64,000 nucleotides of DNA from Ferrimonas sp048263965 (GTDB lineage: Bacteria; Pseudomonadota; Gammaproteobacteria; Enterobacterales; Shewanellaceae). Under the pieces are notes generated by a model. That model saw nothing but the letters and a program-made list of their open reading frames with translations, ran no database searches and was not told where the DNA came from. Below, one piece after another: positions 33,954 to 42,596 of this stretch (within the stretch, counting starts at the first letter, position 1; every line of letters begins with the position of its first letter). The stretch is taken from NCBI RefSeq assembly GCF_048263965.1, contig NZ_JBLXDO010000019.1, positions 1-64,000 on the forward strand, read 5' to 3'. Made by a program: the position numbers and the translations under genes.

Positions 33954-35840
33954 TTAAGCGAAACTGCTGGCCTGATAGCGGTATTTGAGGAAGTTCTGCG
34001 CATTACTCAGTACCTGGAAGGCGTCCTTGAGGTTGCGCCGCTCAAAGTCCGACATGTTTTCAGGCTCGATGTTGTTGTCCGGTTCCTGACCCAGTTCCAC
34101 ATCCCGGGCCTGGTGGCGGATACGCACCATGGAGATAAACTCCATGGCATCGCGAATGTCCTCTGCCTTACCCTTGGGCAAGATGCCCGCATCGATGATG
34201 TCATCCAGGCGCTCGAAGGAGTTCTGCGCCCGGGATCCCACCGCCAGGGCATGGACCCGAATCAGATCTGCCAGGGGCGCCGTGCCCCGACGCTTGAGGT
34301 TGATGGAGTTGTTGTGGCGACCATCCTTCTCCATCACAAACTCCTTGAAGAAGCCCAGCGGCGGCGTGCGATTCAGGGCATTGCGCGCCAGGCAGGCCAG
34401 GAAGCGGTTGTTCTTTCTGGCCCGGCGCACGATAAAGCCATTGAGCTGCTCGGCCCACTTAACCCGGCCGTGCACCCCCTCGAGATCGAAGAAAATGGAG
34501 GAGTTAAGCAGTGCCTTGGGGTTTGGATCATCAATCCAGTCGGCGAAGCACGCCTCCCACTCCCCGCGGGTCATGCGCCACATGGGGTTGGTGGCCATGA
34601 TGCCGCCGGTGCACCTGGGGTATCCGCACCTGTCCAGGGCATCGCACACCCACTCGGACAAAGAGGTGAAGTAGTCGCCGTGCAGCTCCTGACGATACTC
34701 ATCGTCCAGGATGATGGCGTTGTCCTGATCGGTGACGATCAGCTGTTCGTCCCGTGCCATGGAACCCAATGCCAGGAAACAGTAGGGCACAGGCGGAGGG
34801 CCCATCAGCTCCTCAGCCAGCTCCAGGATGCGCTGCTTAAAGCTGCGGCCAATCACCGCCATGGCGCTGCCCACCATATGGGCATTGGCATCCTCGTTGA
34901 CCAGGCGCACAAAGCAATCTTTCACCTGATGGGAAAGCTGCTCCAGCTCCTCCAGACTCTGCTGCTTGAAGATGGAGCTCACCAGCAGCAAGCTGTTCTG
35001 CGACTCGTAGCGGACGATGTCGGTCAGGGAGATGATCCCCAAGGGCTTACTGCCCTTGACCACAGGCAGGTGGTGGACGTTATGCCTGAGCATGTAGAGC
35101 ATCGCTTCGTACACATAGGCGTTGTTGTCCAGGGTGATCACCTCGGTGCTCATCACCTCGGAGATGGGCAGAGTGATATCCAGCCCCTGGGCCACCACTT
35201 TGCTGCAGAGATCCTTCTCGGTGATGATCCCCTGTAGCTGCTCCCCCTCATCGTCAACGCTTTCGTTCCACACCAGCAATGAGGAAAGGTTCTCCTCCGC
35301 CATCTTGGCCGCCGCCGCATGAATGCTGCACTTACTCTCCACCCACACCGGATCACCGCTAAGCAGGGTCACCACCTTGGAGGTGGTCATGTCGTTGGTG
35401 TCGAAACCACTGGAGACCGCTTGTCTGAGCCGCACCGAGTTCTCCACCTCGACGAAGTCAGCGAAGGAGTCGAACTTGTCATTCAGGCTGTGAAACACCT
35501 CCTCCGGGATGCAATAGAGCAGGGTGTCTTCAATGGCAGTGGCGGGAAAGCGCACCTTGTTGTGGGTCAACAGACCCAGCTGTCCAAACACGCCGCCCTC
35601 ATCCAGACGGTTATAGAGATCACCATTACGGCGATACAGCTCCACGGCGCCGCTGCGCACCACATAGAGATCGTGAATCTCCTGCCCCACCGCAAGGATC
35701 GCTTGGGACTCACGCACATAGGCGATCTCAACCTGGGTGACCACCTCACTCAGGGTCTCCTCCGGCAGATCATCAAAGGGGGGAAACTGGGACAAAAATC
35801 CCTGAATCTCCAACAGTTCAGCGTTCATAGGCATGCTCAT
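33954..35840 (-). CDS. cNMP-binding / CBS / DUF294 putative nucleotidyltransferase
   Basis: 628-residue soluble multidomain signalling protein: cyclic-nucleotide-binding domain (about 15-135, GGVFGQLGLLTHNKVRFPAT), paired CBS domains (about 155-285, LQGIITEKDLCSKV and PLGIISLTDIVRY), a DUF294 nucleotidyltransferase domain (about 320-465, GSMARDEQLIVTDQDNAI with the GS..ExxxxTDQDN active site) and its C-terminal companion. The GlnD-like domain suggests transfer of a nucleotide to a partner protein according to cNMP and adenylate levels; no target is known to me. The frame opens at 35939, but ATG at 35840 fits the domain start; the ribosome-binding site is weak and ATGs at 35834 and 35828 are alternatives. 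Co-transcribed with the exonuclease gene. Confidence 0.85.
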   Translation of the reverse strand: MSMPMNAELLEIQGFLSQFPPFDDLPEETLSEVVTQVEIAYVRESQAILAVGQEIHDLYVVRSGAVELYRRNGDLYNRLDEGGVFGQLGLLTHNKVRFPATAIEDTLLYCIPEEVFHSLNDKFDSFADFVEVENSVRLRQAVSSGFDTNDMTTSKVVTLLSGDPVWVESKCSIHAAAAKMAEENLSSLLVWNESVDDEGEQLQGIITEKDLCSKVVAQGLDITLPISEVMSTEVITLDNNAYVYEAMLYMLRHNVHHLPVVKGSKPLGIISLTDIVRYESQNSLLLVSSIFKQQSLEELEQLSHQVKDCFVRLVNEDANAHMVGSAMAVIGRSFKQRILELAEELMGPPPVPYCFLALGSMARDEQLIVTDQDNAIILDDEYRQELHGDYFTSLSEWVCDALDRCGYPRCTGGIMATNPMWRMTRGEWEACFADWIDDPNPKALLNSSIFFDLEGVHGRVKWAEQLNGFIVRRARKNNRFLACLARNALNRTPPLGFFKEFVMEKDGRHNNSINLKRRGTAPLADLIRVHALAVGSRAQNSFERLDDIIDAGILPKGKAEDIRDAMEFISMVRIRHQARDVELGQEPDNNIEPENMSDFERRNLKDAFQVLSNAQNFLKYRYQASSFA

Positions 35841-35979
35841 AGGGGGCTGTTCCCTAATCCTAACCGTCACTGCCAAGATTCTCCAAGGGAAGAGAAAGCG
35901 AATGGCCAAAGCTGCAGCGACTTGTAGGCTGGCGCCCAATCAGGCAAGTTAGGACAAAACAGTTCCAAAGGACGGGATC

Positions 35980-36405
35980 ATGAGCAACGTATGGATAAGC
36001 AGGGCTTTTATTGCCGCGGGCATCATCAATATTGCCGGGGTGCTACTGTTTTCCAAGGGCCTTACCAATGAGCTGCTGTGGCACTGGGATCCCGTACTCT
36101 TCACCCCCTTTGGCCTGGTGCTGATCATGCTCTGGGGCGGCGCCTACATCGCCGCCAGTCACCGCCATCTGCAACTTCCCTGGCTGTCACTGGTGTTTGC
36201 CGCGGAAAAGGCCCTCTATGTGGGTGCCTGGATTCTTTGGATGAGGGAGCAGGGCCAGCAACTGTCATCCATCTTCGCGCAGGACTGGCTGACCGGGGTG
36301 TTCTTCACCATCTACGGCGCCAATGACGCCCTGTTTATGCTGGTGTTCCTGTTCGCCTTCTACCGGGCCCGCCATTCCAGAGTCACTGTCAATCAGATGA
36401 CCTGA
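35980..36405 (+). CDS. four-helix membrane protein of unknown function
   Basis: 141-residue integral membrane protein with four predicted helices at about 8-25, 42-60, 72-90 and 106-128 (for example LFTPFGLVLIMLWGGAYIAA and VFFTIYGANDALFMLVFLFA). AAAGGACGG precedes the ATG. It is divergent from the cNMP/CBS/DUF294 gene and stands upstream of the iron transporter operon, with which it probably does not share a message (a Fur-type control region lies between). I do not recognise a named family. Confidence 0.75.
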   Translation: MSNVWISRAFIAAGIINIAGVLLFSKGLTNELLWHWDPVLFTPFGLVLIMLWGGAYIAASHRHLQLPWLSLVFAAEKALYVGAWILWMREQGQQLSSIFAQDWLTGVFFTIYGANDALFMLVFLFAFYRARHSRVTVNQMT

Positions 36406-36484
36406 TAACCAAAGACTGCATCGACTCAAACAGATTGCGTAAGCCATACCCTTGAGTGTTGGTAAGTGCTAACCTATTCTCGTT

Positions 36485-36518
36485 AATGGCAATCACTCTC
36501 ATTACTCTTGTCATTGCC
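36485..36518. promoter_or_regulatory. Fur-like control region of iron ABC operon
   Basis: AATGGCAATCACTCTCATT (36485-36503) resembles a Fur box and lies 50 bases before fbpA. An inverted pair GGCAAT (36488-36493) and ATTGCC (36513-36518) spans the same region. Iron repression is expected from gene function. Confidence 0.5.
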
Positions 36519-36552
36519 AATCAATCCAATTCGCTCTCAAGGAAACAACGAC

Positions 36553-37569
36553 ATGCAAAAGCTCCTGGCCCTCTCTCTGCTGATGCCCCTGGCTTTGACG
36601 CCGTCGCTGCTGCAGGCGGAGGAACTGAACATCTACTCCTCACGCAAGGAAGCGCTGATCAAACCCCTGCTGGATAAGTTTTCTGAGCAAAGTGGCATCA
36701 AGGTCAATCTGGTGACCGGCAAGGACGATGCCCTGATCACCCGATTGAAAAGAGAGGGCAATCGCTCTCCCGCAGACATACTGATCACTGCCGATGCCGG
36801 ACGCCTGCATCGCGCCAAAGCCGGTGAACTGCTGCAGCCCATGGCCAACAGCGATGCGCTGAAGCAAGTCCCCGCTAACCTCAAAGACCAGGACAATCAA
36901 TGGGTGGGGCTGACCATGCGCGCCCGCCCCATCTTCTACGTCAAGGGCAAGGTCTCCCCTGAGGAACTGTCAACCTACGAAGCTCTGACCGACGCCAAGT
37001 GGCAAGGCAGAGTCTGCATCCGTTCCTCCAGCAACATCTACAACCAGTCGCTGATGGCGTCCCTGATTGATGCCGACGGTGCCGACAAAGCCCAGGCCTT
37101 CGCCTCAGGCCTGGTGGGTAATATGGCCCGCCCACCCGCCGGGGGAGACACCGACCAGCTGCGCGCCGCCGCCGCTGGTGTGTGCGACATCGCCATCGCC
37201 AACACCTACTACTATGGCCGCCTGGCCAACAGCGACGACGCCAGCAACCAGAAAGTGGTGAAGGAACTGGGGCTGTTCTGGCCGAATCAGGCCGATCGCG
37301 GCACCCATGTCAACGTCAGTGGCATCGGCATTACCCGCTCCGCCAAAAACCAGGAGGCCGCCGCCAAACTGATCGACTTTATGCTCACCGAGGAAGCCCA
37401 GAACTGGTACGCCCAGGTCAACAACGAATACCCTGTCCTGCCCGGAGTTTCGCCGTCGAAAGTGCTGGCCAGTTGGGGTGAGTTCAAGGCTGACGACATC
37501 AGCCTGAACCGTCTGGGCACCCTCAACCGCCAGGCGGTTGAGATCATGGACCGGGCTGGCTGGAAGTAA
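36553..37569 (+). CDS. fbpA: ferric iron ABC transporter, periplasmic binding protein
   Basis: 338-residue periplasmic Fe(III)-binding protein (FbpA/FutA class). Signal peptide residues 1-21 ending SLLQA; mature start EELNIYSSRKEALIKPLLDK. The tyrosine pair that binds iron is in IANTYYYGRLAN (about residue 215). The frame opens at 36508 but ATG at 36553 begins the signal peptide and has AAGGAAA before it. It starts a three-gene operon with permease and ATPase genes. Confidence 0.93.
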   Translation: MQKLLALSLLMPLALTPSLLQAEELNIYSSRKEALIKPLLDKFSEQSGIKVNLVTGKDDALITRLKREGNRSPADILITADAGRLHRAKAGELLQPMANSDALKQVPANLKDQDNQWVGLTMRARPIFYVKGKVSPEELSTYEALTDAKWQGRVCIRSSSNIYNQSLMASLIDADGADKAQAFASGLVGNMARPPAGGDTDQLRAAAAGVCDIAIANTYYYGRLANSDDASNQKVVKELGLFWPNQADRGTHVNVSGIGITRSAKNQEAAAKLIDFMLTEEAQNWYAQVNNEYPVLPGVSPSKVLASWGEFKADDISLNRLGTLNRQAVEIMDRAGWK

Positions 37570-37587
37570 GTCGACAAGGTTGCCGCC

Positions 37588-39228
37588 ATGACCCTCTCCC
37601 GACTCAACCCGCTGCTTCTGGGCGCCATCACCATCGCTTTGGTGCTGATGGTGCCCCTGCTGACCGTCACCGGCCAAAGCCTGCTGGGTTCTCTGGAGGT
37701 CTGGCGCCATCTGTGGCAGACGGTACTGGCCGAGTACACGGTCAACTCCCTGCTGCTGGCGTTCGGTGTGGCCCTGCTGGTCACCCTCATTGGTGTCCCC
37801 ACCGCCTGGCTCACCGCACGCTGCGACTTCCCCGGGCGTCGCCCCCTAAGCCTGCTGTTACTCTTGCCCATGGCGATGCCCGCCTACATCATCGCCTATA
37901 CCTACACCGGGTTGCTGGATTTTGCCGGCCCGGTTCAGCAGTGGATCCGCGACCTCACCGGCCTGGGATACGGCCAGTACTGGTTTTTTGAGATACGCTC
38001 CCTGGGCGGTGCCATCGCCATGCTGTCACTGGTGCTCTACCCCTACGTGTACCTGATGAGCCGGGCCGCCTTCCTCTCCCTCTCCGACCGGATGATGGAC
38101 ACCAGTCGCAGCCTTGGGGTCTCCTCCCTGGGCGAGATGCGCCGGATGGTTCTGCCCCTGGCCCGCCCCGCCATCGTCGTTGGGGTGGCCCTGGCCCTGA
38201 TGGAGACCCTGGCGGATTACGGCACCGTGGAGTACTTCGGAGTCCCCACCTTCACCACCGGCATCTTTCGCACCTACTACGGCTTTGGCGATGGCAATGC
38301 CGCCGCTCAGCTGTCGCTGATGCTGCTGGGGTTTGTGCTGGTATTGCTGACCCTGGAGTCCCACTCCCGCCGCAGAGTGAAGTACTTTGCCAAAGGGGAA
38401 TCACAAGGACAGGTTCGCCGCAACAGGATCCCAGGTTATCAGGGCTGGCTGGCGTCCCTGGTGTGTCTGCTGCCGCCGCTGCTGGGGTTCCTGTTGCCTG
38501 CCGGCCTGCTGCTGCGCTGGAGCCTCATCAGTGACCAGGGAGCCACCAGTCAGTTTCTGCAGCTGGCCTGGAACTCCTTCTCCCTGGCCGCCATGGCCGC
38601 GCTGCTCTCTCTGGCCCTGGCCCTGATTCTGGCTTATGCCCTGAGGGCTCAGCATCGCCGGCTGACCCGCTTATCCGTCAGACTGGCGTCTTTAGGCTAT
38701 GCCCTTCCCGGCACCATAGTGGCCATCGGCGTGCTCAGCGCCCTGACCTGGCTGGACCACAACCTGGTTGCCGGGGTCGAGACCGCCCTGGCCAGACTGG
38801 GGTTGTCTGTGGATCTTGGTCTGCTGTTCTCAGGCTCACTGGCTGCACTGCTGTTCGCCTACTTGGTACGCTTTATGGCGGTCTCCATCGGCGCGGTGCA
38901 CAGCGGCCTTCAGACCATACAGCCCAGCCTGGACCACAGCGCCAGGCTGCTGGGCAACAGCCCGGGCCAGGTATTGTGGAAGATTCACCTACCCCTGCTG
39001 CGCCGCAGTGCCCTGACCGCACTGCTGATCGTCTTTGTGGATGTGCTCAAGGAGTTGCCCGCAACCCTGATGCTCAGGCCCTTCAACTTCAATACCCTGG
39101 CGGTGCGAGCCTTCGAGCTGGCATCAGACGAACGCCTCATCGATGCAGCCCCGGCATCGCTGATGATCGTCGCCGTAGGGATCATCCCGGTGATCCTGCT
39201 CAACCGATCCATTACGGAGGCTCACTGA
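37588..39228 (+). CDS. fbpB: ferric iron ABC transporter, permease
   Basis: 546-residue duplicated permease of the FbpB type with about 12 transmembrane helices in two homologous halves. Each half has an EAA loop: DTSRSLGVSSLGEMRRMVLP near residue 171 and SARLLGNSPGQVLWKIHLP near 450. It forms the inner-membrane channel for iron delivered by FbpA. ATG is 18 bases after the fbpA stop, preceded by AAGG; the ATPase gene follows one base after its stop. Confidence 0.93.
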   Translation: MTLSRLNPLLLGAITIALVLMVPLLTVTGQSLLGSLEVWRHLWQTVLAEYTVNSLLLAFGVALLVTLIGVPTAWLTARCDFPGRRPLSLLLLLPMAMPAYIIAYTYTGLLDFAGPVQQWIRDLTGLGYGQYWFFEIRSLGGAIAMLSLVLYPYVYLMSRAAFLSLSDRMMDTSRSLGVSSLGEMRRMVLPLARPAIVVGVALALMETLADYGTVEYFGVPTFTTGIFRTYYGFGDGNAAAQLSLMLLGFVLVLLTLESHSRRRVKYFAKGESQGQVRRNRIPGYQGWLASLVCLLPPLLGFLLPAGLLLRWSLISDQGATSQFLQLAWNSFSLAAMAALLSLALALILAYALRAQHRRLTRLSVRLASLGYALPGTIVAIGVLSALTWLDHNLVAGVETALARLGLSVDLGLLFSGSLAALLFAYLVRFMAVSIGAVHSGLQTIQPSLDHSARLLGNSPGQVLWKIHLPLLRRSALTALLIVFVDVLKELPATLMLRPFNFNTLAVRAFELASDERLIDAAPASLMIVAVGIIPVILLNRSITEAH

Positions 39229-39229
39229 T

Positions 39230-40339
39230 ATGCTGGCCCACACCACCCGCACCACCCTGACCGGTCTCCAGGAGCCCATCTCCCCCCCCAAAGCAGTTCA
39301 GCTCAGAGCCGCAGGCGTCAGTGCCGGTTACTCAGGCACCCTGGTGATTCACCAGGTCAAACTGGAGTTGTTCAAGGGGGAGATCGCCTGCCTGCTTGGC
39401 CCCAGTGGCTGTGGCAAGTCAACCCTTCTCAAAGCGATCGCCGGTTTCCAGCCCTTGATGGCAGGGGAGCTGTGGATGGAGCAGCGATTGCTCTCCTCCA
39501 CTGAGGTTCAGGTGCCTCCGGAGAAACGCAACATCGGCATGGTCTTTCAGGACATCGCCCTATTTCCCCACCTGACCGTGGCTCAGAACATCGCCTATGG
39601 ACTCCATCGCCGCCCCCGGACCGAGCAGCGGCAGAGAGTCGACGAGTTGCTCAGCCTGATTCGCCTGGAAGGTCATGGCGAACGCTATCCCCATGAACTC
39701 TCCGGAGGACAGCAACAAAGAGTGGCGCTGGCACGGGCTATGGCCCCCAAGCCGGACCTGCTGCTGCTGGATGAGCCCTTCTCCGGCCTCGACGCCCACC
39801 TGAAGGAGGAACTGGTGCCCGAAGTACGCCGCATTCTGACCCAGGAGGGGATCACAGCCCTGCTGGTCACCCACGACCAGCAGGAGGCATTCTCCATTGC
39901 CGATCGCGTGGCCGTGGTGCACCGGGGTCAGATCGAACAGTGGGACACCCCCTACGCCCTCTATCACAAGCCAAACACCCGCTTTGTCGCCAGCTTCGTG
40001 GGACAGGGTCGGTTGATTAAGGCCCAGGCCATGGCCAACCACAGAGTGCAGACGGCACTGACCAGCTCCCCCTGGAACCAGGAGCACACCTTTGCCCCGG
40101 GCACCGACCTGGAGATGCTGATTCGCCCCACGGATCTGCGCATCGACGAAGAGGGAGAGCTCAAAGCCAGGATCACCTCCAGGCAATTTCGCGGCTCGGG
40201 CTCTCTGTATGAAGTGGAGCTGGCCAGTGGCGAGCGGGTACTGTGCACCAGTGCCTCCATGGAACATCAGGTCGGTCAGTTTGTCGGACTGACGCTACAG
40301 ATGAAAGACGCGGCGCTGTTTGAGGCTCTAACCGACTGA
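39230..40339 (+). CDS. fbpC: ferric iron ABC transporter, ATP-binding protein
   Basis: 369-residue ATPase: Walker A GPSGCGKST (about residue 56), Q-loop VFQDIALFPHLTVAQN, signature LSGGQQQRVALARAM (about 158), Walker B LLLLDEPFSGLDA, H-loop VTHDQ, and a C-terminal TOBE/regulatory domain from about 250. The N-terminus carries about 20 extra residues before the first strand. The gene overlaps the reading context of fbpB and closes the operon at the terminator at 40366. Confidence 0.93.
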   Translation: MLAHTTRTTLTGLQEPISPPKAVQLRAAGVSAGYSGTLVIHQVKLELFKGEIACLLGPSGCGKSTLLKAIAGFQPLMAGELWMEQRLLSSTEVQVPPEKRNIGMVFQDIALFPHLTVAQNIAYGLHRRPRTEQRQRVDELLSLIRLEGHGERYPHELSGGQQQRVALARAMAPKPDLLLLDEPFSGLDAHLKEELVPEVRRILTQEGITALLVTHDQQEAFSIADRVAVVHRGQIEQWDTPYALYHKPNTRFVASFVGQGRLIKAQAMANHRVQTALTSSPWNQEHTFAPGTDLEMLIRPTDLRIDEEGELKARITSRQFRGSGSLYEVELASGERVLCTSASMEHQVGQFVGLTLQMKDAALFEALTD

Positions 40340-40365
40340 GGAACACCACGCCGTCGTCGCACCAT

Positions 40366-40393
40366 GAAAAACGGCTCCCGAGGGAGCCGTTTT
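40366..40393. terminator. bidirectional terminator between fbpC and yiaV-like gene
   Basis: AAAACGGCTCCC, GA, GGGAGCCGTTTT: a symmetrical stem with T-tracts in both directions, between convergent genes. Confidence 0.85.
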
Positions 40394-40394
40394 G

Positions 40395-41618
40395 CTACAT
40401 GGAGTAGAAGTAGTAGATCTGCGACTTCATGCGGATGATGATCCCACGTATCACATCCAGGAAGTTGAGGAAGGCGATGGGCTTTTCACCGCTGACCCAG
40501 GCCAGTCCGACGGAGCCTACCGGGATGTTGGTCCCCTCCGGCTCATGAATCTTCAGCCTGACAAAGTGGTGCTTGTTCTGCACATTGGCACCGGTCACCT
40601 GTCGGACTCGATCCTCCATACCGATGAGGTTGCCCTGCGACTCCCCGGTGGCCTTGACGATGCCGGTGACCTCGGCGCGGAAGATGGTGCCCGGGTAGAT
40701 CGCCGAGGCAAATTCGGCGCTCTGCCCCACCTTGAGGTTGCGCATCGCCTGGTGATTGACCCGCATCAGCACGTACTTCTCGCTGGTGAACATGTTGATT
40801 CTGGCCACGGCGCCAATGTACTGACCGGGACGCAGGATAAAATTGGTCATAAATCCATCGGTCGGGGCATACACCTTGGTAGACTCCAGGTTCCAGCTGT
40901 CCTTGGACACCTGCTGTCTGGCCACCTCCACCTCGGCGGCGCTGGACTGTACCGACAGTCGCTGCTTCTCCACGCTGAGGCGCTTTTTCTCAGCACTGGC
41001 CTGATTGCGCTCGATGGCCGCCTCCAGGGCCACCACCTTGGCTCGGGCACTCTCCACTTTGTTGTTCTGCTCATCCAACAGGCTCTCAGTCACCGACTGA
41101 GGCACCACCCGGTTCTGCTCATTGAAGCGGGTCAGTTGGGAGCGCTTCCAGCTGAGATCCTCTTTGGCGGCAACCAGATCATTCTGACTGATCTCGATGT
41201 CCTTCTGCGCCTCACGGAACTCCGCTTCGGCAATGGCCACCCCCTCTATGGCAACGGCCAGGGACGCCTGTTTGGCCTTTAGACTGGCTTCGGAGCTGGC
41301 CAGGGTGATGCGATAGGGCTCGTCATCCAGCTCATAGATCAGCTGCCCCTCGGTAACATACTGGTTGGGCTCCACATGCAACGCCTTCACCTTCCCCTTA
41401 ATCTGGGTATTACCGGGACGAAGCTGAACATGGGGCGACTGCACCAGAGAACCACCGGACAGATCCATGGGGGTGTAGTTAAGCAGGCCTACCCAGACGA
41501 ACAGCAACCAGCCGGCCCCGCCCAGGTAGGAAAAACCCTTGGTGTAGGAGTTCCAGGGCATGCCCACCAGCCGGAGCAGGTAGATAAACAGCGCCCATAC
41601 CGCCAATCCCTCAAGCAT
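40395..41618 (-). CDS. yiaV: HlyD/membrane-fusion family inner-membrane protein, YiaV-like
   Basis: 407-residue membrane-fusion protein. N-terminal helices at about 3-20 and 30-48; biotinyl-lipoyl-like halves around residues 70-100 (IKGKVKALHVEPNQYVTEGQ) and 265-290; a long coiled coil between them (about 105-260, rich in Ala, Glu, Lys, Gln); a beta-barrel region and the ending RMKSQIYYFYSM, which matches the style of E. coli YiaV (RMTSWVHYLYLDH). The ATG at 41618 has an ideal GGAGGTGAT before it and overlaps the end of the small membrane gene upstream. The pair matches E. coli yiaW-yiaV. The exported substrate is unknown. Confidence 0.82.
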   Translation of the reverse strand: MLEGLAVWALFIYLLRLVGMPWNSYTKGFSYLGGAGWLLFVWVGLLNYTPMDLSGGSLVQSPHVQLRPGNTQIKGKVKALHVEPNQYVTEGQLIYELDDEPYRITLASSEASLKAKQASLAVAIEGVAIAEAEFREAQKDIEISQNDLVAAKEDLSWKRSQLTRFNEQNRVVPQSVTESLLDEQNNKVESARAKVVALEAAIERNQASAEKKRLSVEKQRLSVQSSAAEVEVARQQVSKDSWNLESTKVYAPTDGFMTNFILRPGQYIGAVARINMFTSEKYVLMRVNHQAMRNLKVGQSAEFASAIYPGTIFRAEVTGIVKATGESQGNLIGMEDRVRQVTGANVQNKHHFVRLKIHEPEGTNIPVGSVGLAWVSGEKPIAFLNFLDVIRGIIIRMKSQIYYFYSM

Positions 41619-41925
41619 GATCACCTCCATGGGCAGGCTCACGCCAGATGTCGCGAATACGACGCAATGCCGCTTCCCCATCCACAAAGGCGAGGATCAC
41701 CGCCAGCACCCAGACCCAGTGCCAGACAAAGCCTATCCAAGTGAGGACGGTAATCAGCCCCAACTGGTGATGCTTGCGATTGTGGGCCTTGCTGATGGGC
41801 AGCTCATGAAGCTTCCAGAACCCGTACAGGGCTGCGGCCACCGTGCCGACCATCACCACGGCCGCCACCACATGCAGCGCGGTGTCTGCGCCAGTGCCGA
41901 CAAAGGGGGTACTGATTAAACTCAT
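41611..41925 (-). CDS. small inner-membrane protein, YiaW/DUF3302-like
   Basis: 104-residue protein with two predicted helices (about 15-38, VVAAVVMVGTVAAALYGFWK, and 53-77, GLITVLTWIGFVWHWVWVLA). The open frame runs further upstream to 42396 but that part is the antisense of the GNAT gene. It overlaps the YiaV-like gene by eight bases. Its partner and size suggest the YiaW role; the sequence similarity is too low to be sure. Confidence 0.65.
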   Translation of the reverse strand: MSLISTPFVGTGADTALHVVAAVVMVGTVAAALYGFWKLHELPISKAHNRKHHQLGLITVLTWIGFVWHWVWVLAVILAFVDGEAALRRIRDIWREPAHGGDHA

Positions 41926-42007
41926 TTTTTTGGTCACCTCACTGATCTGTTGCCGCCCGGCTAGAGGACGAATCCGATTCTGGAAACACATGTTACATTT
42001 TGTTTCT

Positions 42008-42017
42008 GAACCGGTTC
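42008..42017. promoter_or_regulatory. palindrome GAACCGGTTC in divergent promoter region
   Basis: Perfect ten-base palindrome between the yiaW-like gene (minus) and the GNAT gene (plus). It may be a repressor operator; by itself a site of this size is weak evidence. Confidence 0.3.
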
Positions 42018-42105
42018 TTAACTGGGCCGCGGGTTTCTGAATCGGGAGTAAACCGGAGTAAAACCGTGCTATAACAGAATGTCGAAACAGCACCTGTGAG
42101 GAAGA

Positions 42106-42576
42106 GTGACCGTCATACGTAAGGCAAGATTTGAGGATGCTGAGGGCCTGTGGCAACTGCGCATCGACGCCATCAACGGCCAGTGCCGGGGTCATTACAG
42201 CGATGCCGCCATGGATCTGTGGACAGCGGGTCAGTGCACCCAGGCGTTCGCCGACGAGGTGAGCAAAACTTTCTATCTGTTGGAGCGAGGGGGCTCTCCC
42301 CTGGTCTGCGGCGCCATCATCGATGGCCAGATCGAGGGGCGGTTTGTCTCTCCTCGGTGCTCGGGACAGGGGCTGGGTAAGCGAATACTGAAACACTTGG
42401 AGGCGGTAGCCAGAGAGCAGGGCCTGACCAGGCTGACTCTGGAGTCCACCCTCAATGCCGCCCCCTTCTATCGCAGCCAGGGATACCGGGGCGAGCAGAT
42501 CGCACGCTATCAGAGTCCGCGAGGTTTCGCCCTGGATTGCATCCCCATGGAGAAACTTTTACTCTCTCCCTCCTAA
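42106..42576 (+). CDS. GNAT-family N-acetyltransferase
   Basis: 156-residue acetyltransferase. The acetyl-CoA motif A reads VSPRCSGQGLGKRILKHLEA (about residues 82-101) and motif B LESTLNAAPFYRSQGYRGEQ. The start is GTG behind GAGGA. The acceptor is unknown. It is followed 20 bases later by a Nudix-HAD fusion gene and may be co-transcribed with it. Confidence 0.87.
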   Translation: MTVIRKARFEDAEGLWQLRIDAINGQCRGHYSDAAMDLWTAGQCTQAFADEVSKTFYLLERGGSPLVCGAIIDGQIEGRFVSPRCSGQGLGKRILKHLEAVAREQGLTRLTLESTLNAAPFYRSQGYRGEQIARYQSPRGFALDCIPMEKLLLSPS

Positions 42577-42596
42577 TTTCCGCAGTCCGAGTCTTC

